NCBI GenBank assembly: GCA_963668325.1
Contig: OY764222.1
Coordinates: 1,364,001 to 1,428,000 of the forward strand
Direction of reading: 5' to 3'
DNA: 64,000 nt
Origin: MPNP01 sp963668325
Lineage (GTDB): Bacteria > Pseudomonadota > Alphaproteobacteria > Rhodobacterales > Rhodobacteraceae
Part shown: positions 35,583-44,252 of the stretch, one piece after another
Layout of the letters: every line of letters begins with the position of its first letter
How positions within the stretch are numbered: the stretch's first letter is position 1
Notes under the pieces: model-generated
What the model was told of the DNA's origin: nothing
The model's input: the letters and a program-made list of their open reading frames with translations, nothing else
Databases searched by the model: none
Translations under genes and position numbers: made by a program

Positions 35583-36937
35583 TAGTCCCAGCTTTTTTCA
35601 TATTCCATAAGCTCCTTCACAATAAATTCATTCCTTTGTTTGCCGATTAGCTTATCACCAGATTGATAGATTTGGGCCACCTTGAGTGCTACGATTTTTT
35701 GAATGGCAGCATCATCACGCCCTTCCTGTAGGGCAATATTCAACATGGTGTCCCCACCATAGGTTGGAATTGGATTCTCATAGACATCGGATGGCCTTTG
35801 TACATTTTTTCCTTCTGACAAGTCCTTCAAGACTGATCTGAGTTTTCTTCGAACCTTCGCTACACCCCTATCAGTGAAAGCAAGATTTTCTCTTTGGTGA
35901 ATATTTACCGGACCTTGCGAAACCCAGGCATCGTAATCACCAGGATCCTTTTGTCGAGTTTCATAGTCGCGATCGCCACTTTGTCCATAAAAATCTGTTT
36001 TTCCCAACCCAACTTCATTTGGATCTGTTAACCCCTTCGGGTCATCACCCTCACGAAAATGTCTCCAGGCAATTACCATCGTTCTGGTATCATCAATCGG
36101 GGTAACCCACCTGCTCAAACCACAACGACCAAAATAACGTGATTGATCAGGGATAGGGAAGTGGCCGCCATTCTGGGTAAAACTTGGAAGGAACAAATCA
36201 TGCGTTCTAATCCAGATGATATCGCCCACTCTACGGGTGTTGGTATAGAAGTCACCATAGACGCGTTCATGAAACTGGATTTTTGGCATTTCGGCGAAGG
36301 CTTCGATAAACTGGGTTCTTACGGCCTTGGTGTGCAGATAAACCACATGGTATGGATCCCAGGCATTCTCCATTACCTGCAGCCAGTTGCATGGTGATTC
36401 AATCAGGTAAGGAATCATGACATCCCCTTCCTCATCAAATGTATCCATAAAGGGAAAGGGGGGACATAAATGACTTGGACCCATATATGAAAAAATGATC
36501 CCTTTATAATCCACAACGGGATAGGCTCCCAGGCAAGTCTTGAATTTAACCTGACTAGCAGGTGGTTCACAGGGAGTTTCCAGTATGGTCCCATCCAGGG
36601 CATATTTCCAACCGTGATAACTGCACCTTATGCCACCTTCCTCAATGATTCCGAATTCCAGAGACATGTTTCGGTGGCAGCAATGGAGATGCACAAGACC
36701 GAGCTGTCCCAGTTTTTCACGAAAAAGGACAAGGTCTTCCCCAAGTATCCTAATACGCAAAGGAAGTTCCTTTACTTGCTCGGTTAAAGCAATTGGTAAC
36801 CAAAACCTGCGGAAAAATTCACCACAGGGTTTGCCTGGACCGATTTCGGATAAAAGAGGATTTACCTGGGCTTTCCATACTTCTTGGCAGGAATGACCCC
36901 GAAAGTTTTGGGTTGTGCTTTGCGGATCGTTTGACAT
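35582..36937 (-). CDS. Rieske non-haem iron oxygenase, phthalate-dioxygenase type
   Basis: The alpha oxygenase of a ring-hydroxylating or demethylating dioxygenase, 451 residues. The Rieske cluster ligands are in HLHCCHRNMS and IRCSYHGWKY (CxH and CxxH, about residues 85-110). The mononuclear iron histidines are in ENAWDPYHVVYLH (about 190-202). Length matches three-component phthalate 4,5-dioxygenase-like enzymes. It heads a tight five-gene operon that has no ferredoxin or reductase gene, so electrons must come from elsewhere. The substrate is unknown. Confidence 0.9.
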   Translation of the reverse strand: MSNDPQSTTQNFRGHSCQEVWKAQVNPLLSEIGPGKPCGEFFRRFWLPIALTEQVKELPLRIRILGEDLVLFREKLGQLGLVHLHCCHRNMSLEFGIIEEGGIRCSYHGWKYALDGTILETPCEPPASQVKFKTCLGAYPVVDYKGIIFSYMGPSHLCPPFPFMDTFDEEGDVMIPYLIESPCNWLQVMENAWDPYHVVYLHTKAVRTQFIEAFAEMPKIQFHERVYGDFYTNTRRVGDIIWIRTHDLFLPSFTQNGGHFPIPDQSRYFGRCGLSRWVTPIDDTRTMVIAWRHFREGDDPKGLTDPNEVGLGKTDFYGQSGDRDYETRQKDPGDYDAWVSQGPVNIHQRENLAFTDRGVAKVRRKLRSVLKDLSEGKNVQRPSDVYENPIPTYGGDTMLNIALQEGRDDAAIQKIVALKVAQIYQSGDKLIGKQRNEFIVKELMEYEKSWD

Positions 36938-37277
36938 TGCTGGATGAAAAGGAAAGTTGAATTTCGTATTGATTTCAGAATACTCAATAAATATAAAATT
37001 CTAAACCTTCAATGGGATAAATCTTGAAGGTTGAGGATAAAATGGTCACCATTATTAAGATGTAATCCTAGATGCCACAAAATCCGGAGGATAAATTTAT
37101 AACCATACCTTTCAAAGGTAAACCTAGTAACAACGGATTGGTCTGGCTGTTCCGAAAATTTAGGATTCTTCGATAAAGTACCCTTGGATGCTGTTTGATA
37201 GTGAAAGATAGTTGGTGTTCTAGATCTGTCATGTGTAGTAATTTACGTGGAAAAATTTTTCAATTTGGAGTTCAAGC
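36938..37277. other. intergenic region before the divergent Rieske operon
   Basis: About 340 bases with no supported gene. It should hold the promoter of the minus-strand Rieske operon. The one clear structure is the inverted repeat AACCTTCAA/TTGAAGGTT at 37004-37012 and 37024-37032 (11-base spacer), about 70 bases upstream of the Rieske start, a possible operator. Confidence 0.5.
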
Positions 37278-37403
37278 ATGCGCAAGAAGATACGAACATA
37301 TTTCAATTTCCTGCTGTTGTTGGCCAATGCAGGCTGTATGATGGCAATGGCAAATACTGCTGATGCCCAGGGAATTGAAGCCATCTGGTACGCTATATTT
37401 TAA
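37278..37403 (+). CDS. orphan 41-residue signal-peptide ORF
   Basis: An ATG at 37278 is preceded by GGAG at seven bases. The product has a basic start MRKKIR, a hydrophobic core FNFLLLLANAG and a likely cleavage region ANTADAQG, then only about ten more residues before TAA. It may be a small exported peptide, or the 5' stub of a lost exported protein such as a solute receptor. It precedes the aminotransferase gene by 54 bases on the same strand. Confidence 0.4.
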   Translation: MRKKIRTYFNFLLLLANAGCMMAMANTADAQGIEAIWYAIF

Positions 37404-37457
37404 CCGATATCATGCGAACCAAATGAAGGATCGTCAACGAAGTCCTCAAAATAAATT

Positions 37458-38549
37458 ATGAAAATTCCATCTCCCAACCCCGGACTAAACCAGATTGCAG
37501 GACATATGGTTGACCCTGAAATGTCCTGGCCTCCACCTATGATCAGACTCAATTCCAATGAAAATGCCCTTGGACCGAGTCCTCATGTCATAAAAATGGG
37601 CAAAGCTTCAGCTTTTGAAAACGAAAGATACATTGCTAACCAAGATCGATTCTTGGTCCCTGCTATTGCTGAAAAATACTCTTTGGATCCCGATAGGGTT
37701 GCCATTGGGTGTGGTTCTGATGACCTACTAGCACGATTGGTAAAATGTTATCTTGGGCAAGGCAATCATTTACTAAGGTCACAAAATTCCTATTTGAAAA
37801 CTCCCCGTTATGCCTTGGCCGCAGGTGGAGATCCAGTTTCGGTCAAGGACCATGAATTTACACCCGTGGTTGATAATTTTCTTGCCCAGGATCTGACAAA
37901 GGTTGATATCGTATATTTGGCAAATCCTGATAACCCATCTGGGACTATGATTCCCTTCGATGAAATCTTGAGACTGCACCAGAACATACCTGCAAGGATT
38001 TTGTTGATCATTGATTGTGCTTATGAAGAATACATTGATGAAAGTTGCTTCAAGCAGATGAGGGAACTGGTGGAACAAAGCCCAAATGTAGTATTTACCA
38101 GAACTTTCTCTAAGGTTTTTGGTTTGGCAGGGGCCAGAATTGGTTGGTCATATTCCTCCAGGGCAGTACAAAATATTATCAACAAGGCGAGTTTGACGTT
38201 CCCATTATCCTCAACTTCCCTACGGATGGGTTTGGTCGCCCTTGAGGATCAAAACCTCGTTGATTGGGTTATCACCCACAACTGCAACATGAGGGCCAAA
38301 TTTACTTCGGTTTTTGAAAATATGGGATTAAAGGTCTATCCCAGCCAAGCCAATTTTCTCTTGCTTGAATTTCCTAAAGAAGGGCTTACAGCTGCTAAGG
38401 CTGAATTATACTTAAGAAAGAGAGGGGTTTGGGTTAGAAGATTTGCCTCCGAAAGTTATGAATCCTGTCTTCGAATTACCCTGGGGCTTGAATCTCAGCT
38501 GGATTTAGCTGCCGGTTACATCCACGAATTTCTAAACACGAGCCGTTGA
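37458..38549 (+). CDS. histidinol-phosphate-type class I/II aminotransferase
   Basis: A PLP aminotransferase of 363 residues in the HisC branch: LNSNENALGPSP near the N-terminus, YLANPDNPSGT, and the PLP lysine region TFSKVFGLAGARIGW (about 216-230). It is followed directly by the two halves of a ThDP-dependent decarboxylase, one base away. In that setting it more likely makes a 2-oxo acid for the decarboxylase (for example sulfopyruvate from cysteate) than histidinol phosphate. No his genes are nearby. The specific role is inference. Confidence 0.85.
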   Translation: MKIPSPNPGLNQIAGHMVDPEMSWPPPMIRLNSNENALGPSPHVIKMGKASAFENERYIANQDRFLVPAIAEKYSLDPDRVAIGCGSDDLLARLVKCYLGQGNHLLRSQNSYLKTPRYALAAGGDPVSVKDHEFTPVVDNFLAQDLTKVDIVYLANPDNPSGTMIPFDEILRLHQNIPARILLIIDCAYEEYIDESCFKQMRELVEQSPNVVFTRTFSKVFGLAGARIGWSYSSRAVQNIINKASLTFPLSSTSLRMGLVALEDQNLVDWVITHNCNMRAKFTSVFENMGLKVYPSQANFLLLEFPKEGLTAAKAELYLRKRGVWVRRFASESYESCLRITLGLESQLDLAAGYIHEFLNTSR

Positions 38550-38550
38550 A

Positions 38551-39066
38551 ATGAATTCGCTCGAATTTCCTTCAGGTGAACAAATCATCCATCAACTACG
38601 GAAGGCTAGGGTTCAATTTATAGCTTCACTACCCGACATTGTTACCAGTAGTGGCCTATTATGGCCTATCTCAAGGCACAAGGACCTGAAACTGGTCAGG
38701 GTCTGTAAAGAGGATGAAGGTGTATCAATTTGTGCTGCCATGTCCTATAACGGCACGAGAGCTGTTCTGTTAATGCAACAGACAGGATTGATGGATTCTC
38801 TGAATTCCATACGTGCCATGGCCATGGATTACCAACTACCGGTAGTAATGATGGTCGGTTTACAGGGCAAGGAACCTGAGTTGAAACCAGAAGAATCCAA
38901 AGCCTATGGTGTTAGAATAGTTCCCAAGGTTCTGAAAGAAATGGCGGTTCCATTTAGTTTGATTCAGGAACCAAGGGATGTATTGGGTATCCATTCTAGA
39001 ATCGAATCCAGTTACGTTGGATCCAAACCCCATGTTTTTTTGATCGGTAGGACACCAGTGACATGA
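38551..39066 (+). CDS. ThDP-dependent decarboxylase, alpha half (ComD-like)
   Basis: The 171-residue PYR domain half of a split sulfopyruvate or phosphonopyruvate-type decarboxylase. It carries the conserved catalytic Glu in VCKEDEGVSICAAMSYNG and LLMQQTGLMDSLNSI, typical of the family. The stop overlaps the next gene by 4 bases; together the two cover a full decarboxylase of normal length. Sulfopyruvate to sulfoacetaldehyde is the best-known reaction of such split enzymes. Confidence 0.85.
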   Translation: MNSLEFPSGEQIIHQLRKARVQFIASLPDIVTSSGLLWPISRHKDLKLVRVCKEDEGVSICAAMSYNGTRAVLLMQQTGLMDSLNSIRAMAMDYQLPVVMMVGLQGKEPELKPEESKAYGVRIVPKVLKEMAVPFSLIQEPRDVLGIHSRIESSYVGSKPHVFLIGRTPVT

Positions 39067-39635
39067 TGCGAAGAGATGAGGCCTTAATTGCCCTCGGGGA
39101 ATATATTGAAAAAGATGATATAGTTGTTGCTGTTTATCAGACCTTGTTTGACTGGATGGAAATCAAACCGAGAGATTTGAATTATGTCGCTACTGGTGCT
39201 ATGGGACAAGCATCGTCGCATGGTCTAGGATTAGCCTTGGCGAATACAGATAGAAAGGTTTTTGTGTTTGATGGGGATGGAAGCCTCCTGATGAATCTTG
39301 GATCACTAGCCACAATTGGCGAAGCTGGTCCCGAAAACCTCTTTCACCTTGTTTTTGCCAACGGAACCTATGAGGTAAATGGCGGACATCCCGTTCCTGG
39401 AGGAAAAAACCTTGGCTTTGCTTCCATAGCCAAAGCTTGTGGTTATCCACACACATTTGAATTTTCGTCACTCAAGAAAATACAAAGGAAGTTACCTGAT
39501 ATAATTGCTAGTAAGGGGCCTGTCTTTGTGTCTCTGGATATAAAACCAGGTAAACAATATCCTTGGAATTATGATTATATCCATAGTCCTGAAGCAAGAG
39601 ATAAGTTTCGTGAAGCCCTTAACAAAACATCCTGA
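39063..39635 (+). CDS. ThDP-dependent decarboxylase, beta half (ComE-like)
   Basis: The 190-residue cofactor-binding half. The ThDP/magnesium motif is FDGDGSLLMNLGSLATIGE (about 75-93) with the ANGTYEVNGGHPVPGG loop after it. It is translationally coupled to the alpha half. With the adjacent aminotransferase it could form a cysteate to sulfopyruvate to sulfoacetaldehyde route; a phosphonate or ordinary 2-oxo acid substrate is equally allowed by the sequence. The end is 32 bases from the convergent SGNH hydrolase stop. Confidence 0.85.
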   Translation: MMRRDEALIALGEYIEKDDIVVAVYQTLFDWMEIKPRDLNYVATGAMGQASSHGLGLALANTDRKVFVFDGDGSLLMNLGSLATIGEAGPENLFHLVFANGTYEVNGGHPVPGGKNLGFASIAKACGYPHTFEFSSLKKIQRKLPDIIASKGPVFVSLDIKPGKQYPWNYDYIHSPEARDKFREALNKTS

Positions 39636-39667
39636 TGAATTGATTTTTCCAATCTTGTAGGAGGAGG

Positions 39668-40309
39668 CTAAAACCTTTCCAGAATAACCTTCGCTACCGC
39701 CTCGCCCAGCTTTTGGTGGTTTTCAATGTCAAAATGCACACCATCCACAGGTGAAACTTCCATATGTTCTCCGGCATCCATCCAAATCAAATTGTTTTCC
39801 CTGAAAAATTCCGGAGCCAATTTTTTCATTTGTAGGGCTGTTTTATTTCCTCCACAGAAAATATCCGAAAATATTCCAACCTCCTGAATGGGTGGTGGAA
39901 GGACAATAAGTACCTTGGGGGACGTTTGATTGGGGCCAGTATTGGAGCAGGTAACAGTTTGAGCCAATCGCCTTAGTGAGAGCAATATTTCCAGTGGCGA
40001 TACCTTAAATCTGGCCTTCAAATCATTGGCACCAAGTAGAATGCAAACAAGATCCAGAGGTCGGTGTGAGTGGAGAGACACAGGAAGGTGGGTAAGCCCG
40101 TTCATATGGTCACCTTCGACGGGATCATTATGTAAGGTTGTTCTGCCAGGCAATCCTTCTTCAATAACTTCCCATTTGGGAACAATTAGATTTTTCAGGT
40201 GTCCGGTCCACCTGTCACCGGTTCCAAATCTTTCTTGTTGGTTGTTATGAGACATCGGTGGTGTCCCATGTGTATTGCTGTCGCCATAGCAGAGTATTCT
40301 TTTAACCAT
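39668..40309 (-). CDS. SGNH/GDSL-family hydrolase
   Basis: A serine esterase-like protein of 213 residues. Block I is ILCYGDSNTHGTPP with the nucleophile Ser, block III is ILLGANDLKARF (Gly-Asn-Asp), and block V has DGVHFDIENHQKLG (Asp and His). I start at the ATG at 40309 (MVKRILCYGDSN); the frame runs on to 40357 but that would collide with the divergent molybdoenzyme gene. No signal peptide is seen, so it is cytoplasmic. It resembles arylesterase/acetylhydrolase members; the substrate is unknown. Confidence 0.88.
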   Translation of the reverse strand: MVKRILCYGDSNTHGTPPMSHNNQQERFGTGDRWTGHLKNLIVPKWEVIEEGLPGRTTLHNDPVEGDHMNGLTHLPVSLHSHRPLDLVCILLGANDLKARFKVSPLEILLSLRRLAQTVTCSNTGPNQTSPKVLIVLPPPIQEVGIFSDIFCGGNKTALQMKKLAPEFFRENNLIWMDAGEHMEVSPVDGVHFDIENHQKLGEAVAKVILERF

Positions 40310-40359
40310 TTTTATACTTTGGTATTTCCAAAAAAATGTAATTTCTTTATTTTGCAACT

Positions 40360-42681
40360 ATGCTACAAAATGATGATTTTTCAAATCTTCCCTTGACGTG
40401 CAACCATTGGGGTGCTTACCGGGTTGAGACGCATAATGGAAGAATTAAGGATTTGCATCCTTTTGAACATGATCAAAATCCTTCACCAATTGGCAAGGGG
40501 ATCGTAGATATCCTTTATTCGAACAATAGAATTTATGCCCCGATGGTCCGGAAGAGTTGGTTGGATAATGGGCCAGGTTCAAATAATCATAAAAGGGGAA
40601 GTGAACCCTTCTATGAGGTTTCCTGGGAAAAAGTTGAAACTCTTGTTGCAGAGGAATTGAAAAGGGTCATAAACACCTACGGCAATGAAGCGATCTTTGG
40701 TGGTACCTATGGGTGGGCTAGTGCTGGTAGGTTTCATCATGCCCCGAGTCAATTAAAACGATTCCTTAACTGTCTGGGAGGGTTTACCACTAGAAAGGAC
40801 AGTTACAGTTTGGCGGCTGGAGAAGTTGTTATGCCCTACGTCCTTGGCCCCTTCATGAAACTCTTGGACCAAGCCACATCTTGGTCTTCGATAGAGGGAA
40901 ATACTGACTTGTTTGTTGCTTTTGGTGGTGTTCCCCTTCGAAACAGCCAGATCAACGCTGGCGGATTGGGTAATCATTCCACCAAGAGCGGGTTGGAAAA
41001 GTCTGCTCGGACAGGTACGAAATTCATTAATTTCAGCCCCATAGAATCAGATATACTTGAATCCGTCAAAGGCCAATGGATTCCCATGTTGCCTGGTACT
41101 GATACGGCATTGATACTTGGATTGGCCAATGAACTGGTCAAGAAAGAACTTCATGACAAAGAATTTCTGGCTACCCATACGGTAGGTTTTGAAAAGTTCA
41201 GGGATTATCTGACAGGAATTTCTGACGGCATTGACAAAACAGCTGAATGGGCCTCAGACATTACCGGTGTTCCAGCTGAAACCATAAAGGGTTTGGCAAT
41301 TAAAATGGCTTCGGTAAGAACCATGATTTCGGTGAGTTGGTCCTTGACCCGACAGGATCATGGGGAACAGCCCTATTGGGCAGCGACAACCCTGGCTGCC
41401 ATGCTTGGCCAAATAGGCTTGCCCGGGGGTGGTATAGGTTTTGGCTATGGTGCTGTAAACACCATTGGCGAGGAGCAAATCGTAATACCGGCAAAATCCA
41501 TCAGTCAAAAAACCAATCCCCTCAAATCCTTTATTCCAGTTGCCAGAATAAGTGATATGTTGCTAAATCCTGGTAAGGAGTATGATTACGACGGTAAGAA
41601 GCGTATTTATCCCCTAATTGATCTAATTTATTGGGCTGGAGGCAATCCTTTTCATCATCATCAGGATATAAACAAATTGCTTCGGGCTTGGCAAAAGCCA
41701 TCCACCATAATTGTCAATGAATGGTGTTGGAATGCCACAGCTAAACGCGCTGATATCATTCTTCCATGTGCTACCTCCCTGGAACGAACTGATTTCGCCA
41801 TTTCAAGAAGTGCTTACCTGTTTTACTTGTCAAAGACGGCCGATCCTCCAGGCAAATGCAAAACAGATTTTGATATTTTTTGTGGTTTGGCCCAAAAGTT
41901 GGATTGCTGGGATGAGTTCACCGAAGGTAAAGATGAAGGTGATTGGGTCGAGAGTTTGTATAATCTATCCAGATCCAGGTCGGCAGATGCAGGGATAGAC
42001 CTCCCTGATTTTGAGACATTCAAACAAAAGGGTTGGCACAGCTTGGAAAAGATAGCGAAACCACTGGTTTTTCTTCAGGATTTCAGAAACGAGCCTCTAG
42101 AGAAGCCATTACCTACTCCATCTGGAAAGATTGAAATTTTTTCAGATACCATTGATGGGTATGGATATAATGATTGTCAGGGGCATCCAAAGTGGTATGA
42201 ACCCCTCGAATGGTTGGGTAATAAATCTTCAGAGTTTCCCCTTCATTTGATTTCCAACCAACCCGAAGGCAAGCTCCACTCACAACTTGACCATGGTTCC
42301 CATAGCAGGTCACTAAAGAAAAATGCCCGGGAACCTCTAATGATAAATCAACACAGCGCTGAGGAACGGGGAATTAAAAATGGTGACACATTAAGGGTCT
42401 ATAACAAGCGGGGAGTTTGTTTGGCGACTGCCGTCGTATCTGATAAAATTCTTAAAGATGTCGTTCAGATGAGTACCGGTGCATGGTATGACCCGGATTA
42501 TCCAGGTGAAATAGGAAGTATGTGCCAACATGGAAATCCAAACGTTCTTACTCTAGACAAGGGAACATCAAGCTTGGGGCAGGGACCTTCAGCACATACC
42601 TGCCTGGTTCAAGTCGAGAAATTTGACGGTGAGATTGCCAATCCCTCTGCATTTGAACCGCCTGAAATACTAACCTTGTAA
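40360..42681 (+). CDS. bisC: molybdopterin oxidoreductase, DMSO/TMAO/biotin sulfoxide reductase type
   Basis: A 773-residue molybdenum enzyme of the DMSO reductase family. There is no twin-arginine signal and no iron-sulfur cysteine cluster, pointing to a cytoplasmic BisC-like reductase of S- or N-oxides. The Mo-ligand Ser is in RKDSYSLAAGE (about 147), preceded by FGGTYGWASAGRFHH. GGNPFHHHQDINKL and the C-terminal dinucleotide-binding STGAWYDPDYPG are standard. It starts 50 bases from the divergent SGNH gene and stands alone. BisC is the best guess; TorA/DorA activity cannot be excluded. Confidence 0.85.
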   Translation: MLQNDDFSNLPLTCNHWGAYRVETHNGRIKDLHPFEHDQNPSPIGKGIVDILYSNNRIYAPMVRKSWLDNGPGSNNHKRGSEPFYEVSWEKVETLVAEELKRVINTYGNEAIFGGTYGWASAGRFHHAPSQLKRFLNCLGGFTTRKDSYSLAAGEVVMPYVLGPFMKLLDQATSWSSIEGNTDLFVAFGGVPLRNSQINAGGLGNHSTKSGLEKSARTGTKFINFSPIESDILESVKGQWIPMLPGTDTALILGLANELVKKELHDKEFLATHTVGFEKFRDYLTGISDGIDKTAEWASDITGVPAETIKGLAIKMASVRTMISVSWSLTRQDHGEQPYWAATTLAAMLGQIGLPGGGIGFGYGAVNTIGEEQIVIPAKSISQKTNPLKSFIPVARISDMLLNPGKEYDYDGKKRIYPLIDLIYWAGGNPFHHHQDINKLLRAWQKPSTIIVNEWCWNATAKRADIILPCATSLERTDFAISRSAYLFYLSKTADPPGKCKTDFDIFCGLAQKLDCWDEFTEGKDEGDWVESLYNLSRSRSADAGIDLPDFETFKQKGWHSLEKIAKPLVFLQDFRNEPLEKPLPTPSGKIEIFSDTIDGYGYNDCQGHPKWYEPLEWLGNKSSEFPLHLISNQPEGKLHSQLDHGSHSRSLKKNAREPLMINQHSAEERGIKNGDTLRVYNKRGVCLATAVVSDKILKDVVQMSTGAWYDPDYPGEIGSMCQHGNPNVLTLDKGTSSLGQGPSAHTCLVQVEKFDGEIANPSAFEPPEILTL

Positions 42682-42850
42682 CTCAATCAATAAGGACCAT
42701 CGTAAAATTATTCCGCCGAAGGTAAGAACAATCTGATTATAGTTTGAATTTCGATAGTGATCTATGGTTCCAGGTTTGGGCCAAGGGGGACTTTTGAAAC
42801 AAACAAAGGTTGACCAGAAAAATCATCAATTATTGATGAGGAAATATATT

Positions 42851-42927
42851 TGGTAGCGGGGGAGGGACTTGAACCCCCGACACGCGGATTATGATTCCGC
42901 TGCTCTAACCTACTGAGCTACCCCGCC
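42851..42927 (-). tRNA. tRNA-Met (CAT), elongator type
   Basis: Minus strand, 77 bases including encoded CCA. It begins GGCGGGGTAGCTCAG, has the loop ATCATAA (anticodon CAT), T loop GGTTCAAGTCC and acceptor CCCCGCT-A-CCA with one G-U pair at the first position. The first base pair and loop fit elongator Met better than initiator. A lysidine-modified Ile tRNA cannot be wholly excluded. Confidence 0.93.
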
Positions 42928-43231
42928 AAATAAAGAGAACAAACTATAGAAATTGATAAATTGCTTATTCACTAAAAGTTCTTGGTTTGAATAATAAAAG
43001 AAAAAAATCAGTTGTTTTCAATAGCCATTTCATTTTGAAATTGGTTTAACCTTTACATCAGGTGCTTTACCAAAGTCCATTTTGTTATAGAAACCTCTGG
43101 TTTCCGAAATGTGATGAAAGTGGCCAACCTGTTCGAGGCACTCTCAATTACGGGTGAATAAGATGAATAGGTTCAAGTTGAAATATAGGAGTTAATGATA
43201 TTATTAACTCTTTGGTTTAACTCACAAATTT
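42928..43231. other. intergenic region right of tRNA-Met
   Basis: About 300 AT-rich bases with no intact gene. On the minus strand 43030-43143 is an open stretch without a start codon, translating to HFHHISETRGFYNKMDFGKA and ending PDVKVKPISK before a stop. It reads like protein but I recognise no family; it may be the tail of a lost gene. Confidence 0.4.
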
Positions 43232-43537
43232 ATGAATAGGGTTTACATCATGCCTTCCGAACAAGAACAAAAGAGGCTCGAACAGATAGATAAAATACTT
43301 GATTTTTGTAATCGTACCAAAATCCGCGTAACTTATGGAGCTGTAGCTGGAATTATTGAGGTTATTCCTAGAGCAGTAGGGCACAAATACCTTGGAAACC
43401 CTTGCGAGAGGACCTCTTGGGTTGTAAGAAAAGATTCAAAAAAACCATCGGGGTACCCAGAAAAATTGTACCATAATGATTTGCTCAAAAATTCATATGT
43501 CATTGAGGATGCCGAAGAACTGATGGATGCACTATAG
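43232..43537 (+). CDS. small uncharacterised protein
   Basis: A 101-residue (or 95-residue from the ATG at 43250) hydrophilic protein. The core IRVTYGAVAGIIEVIPRAVG, then TSWVVRKDSKKPSGY, resembles a small family of unknown function I have seen described only as hypothetical; a short HTH-like helix pair is possible around TYGAVAGII. No ribosome site decides between starts. It is single, between tRNA-Met and the sugar-catabolic cluster on the other strand. Confidence 0.6.
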   Translation: MNRVYIMPSEQEQKRLEQIDKILDFCNRTKIRVTYGAVAGIIEVIPRAVGHKYLGNPCERTSWVVRKDSKKPSGYPEKLYHNDLLKNSYVIEDAEELMDAL

Positions 43538-43589
43538 AAGGATACGTTTAAACTACCGCGTACATTGTTTCTTTAGTTTTCTGCTCCTA

Positions 43590-44252
43590 TCAAGTGTTTT
43601 CAGCTTCAATAGCTGTTCCGTGTTGAGGTAGGTTTGGTGCTGGTTTTTTATGCGTAGAAAGTAAAGTATCACGCACGAAAGCTATGTGGGCAGTTTCTTC
43701 GATTATTTCGGCTAAATACTGAGCAGCCATCAGCGTTTTACCCACGCCGATAGTCCCATGATTTGCTAGAACTGCGGCAACAACCTTGGTATCACGAAAT
43801 ACTGGGCTTATCTCCTTTTCGGTTTGTGGACCACCCTTTAATGAAAGGGGAATCAAAGGGATATGGCCGATTTTTTCGATGGTTTGGACCGTAAGGCAAG
43901 GAATTTGCAATCCCGCACTTGCGTATCCTGTGGCCCAAGGGCTATGACAATGCACGATCGCTTTAATATCCTCCCGAATTCGATAGAGATCAAGATGAAA
44001 CCCAAGGTCCTTGGATGGTTTGTAAGAGGATGGTTCAATTTTACCATCAAGGTGTACAATTTGAAGATTATCTGGTGAACATTCATTAAAACCAACTCCA
44101 GAAGGTTTGATGATAATTGAATCAGTACCATCAAGTCGAACAGAGAGGTTACCACCAGCATTGGTTTGCAGACGAAGATCAAAACACCGCTTGGCTACAG
44201 CTATGAGTTCCTCCTTTTTACTGTCAAGGATCATTGGATCAACCATCTGCAA
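43590..44252 (-). CDS. class II aldolase/adducin-family protein
   Basis: A zinc-dependent class II aldolase-like enzyme, 220 residues, of the fuculose-phosphate aldolase/ribulose-phosphate epimerase family. It shows GGNLSVRLD, IIKPSGVGFNE, the metal motif AIVHCHSPWATG (two His), and a third His in AVLANHGTIGVG. It follows the Tm-1-like gene without a gap and is the last gene of the minus-strand importer operon. It probably cleaves or epimerises a phosphorylated sugar acid or ketose. The exact substrate is unknown. Confidence 0.9.
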   Translation of the reverse strand: MQMVDPMILDSKKEELIAVAKRCFDLRLQTNAGGNLSVRLDGTDSIIIKPSGVGFNECSPDNLQIVHLDGKIEPSSYKPSKDLGFHLDLYRIREDIKAIVHCHSPWATGYASAGLQIPCLTVQTIEKIGHIPLIPLSLKGGPQTEKEISPVFRDTKVVAAVLANHGTIGVGKTLMAAQYLAEIIEETAHIAFVRDTLLSTHKKPAPNLPQHGTAIEAENT

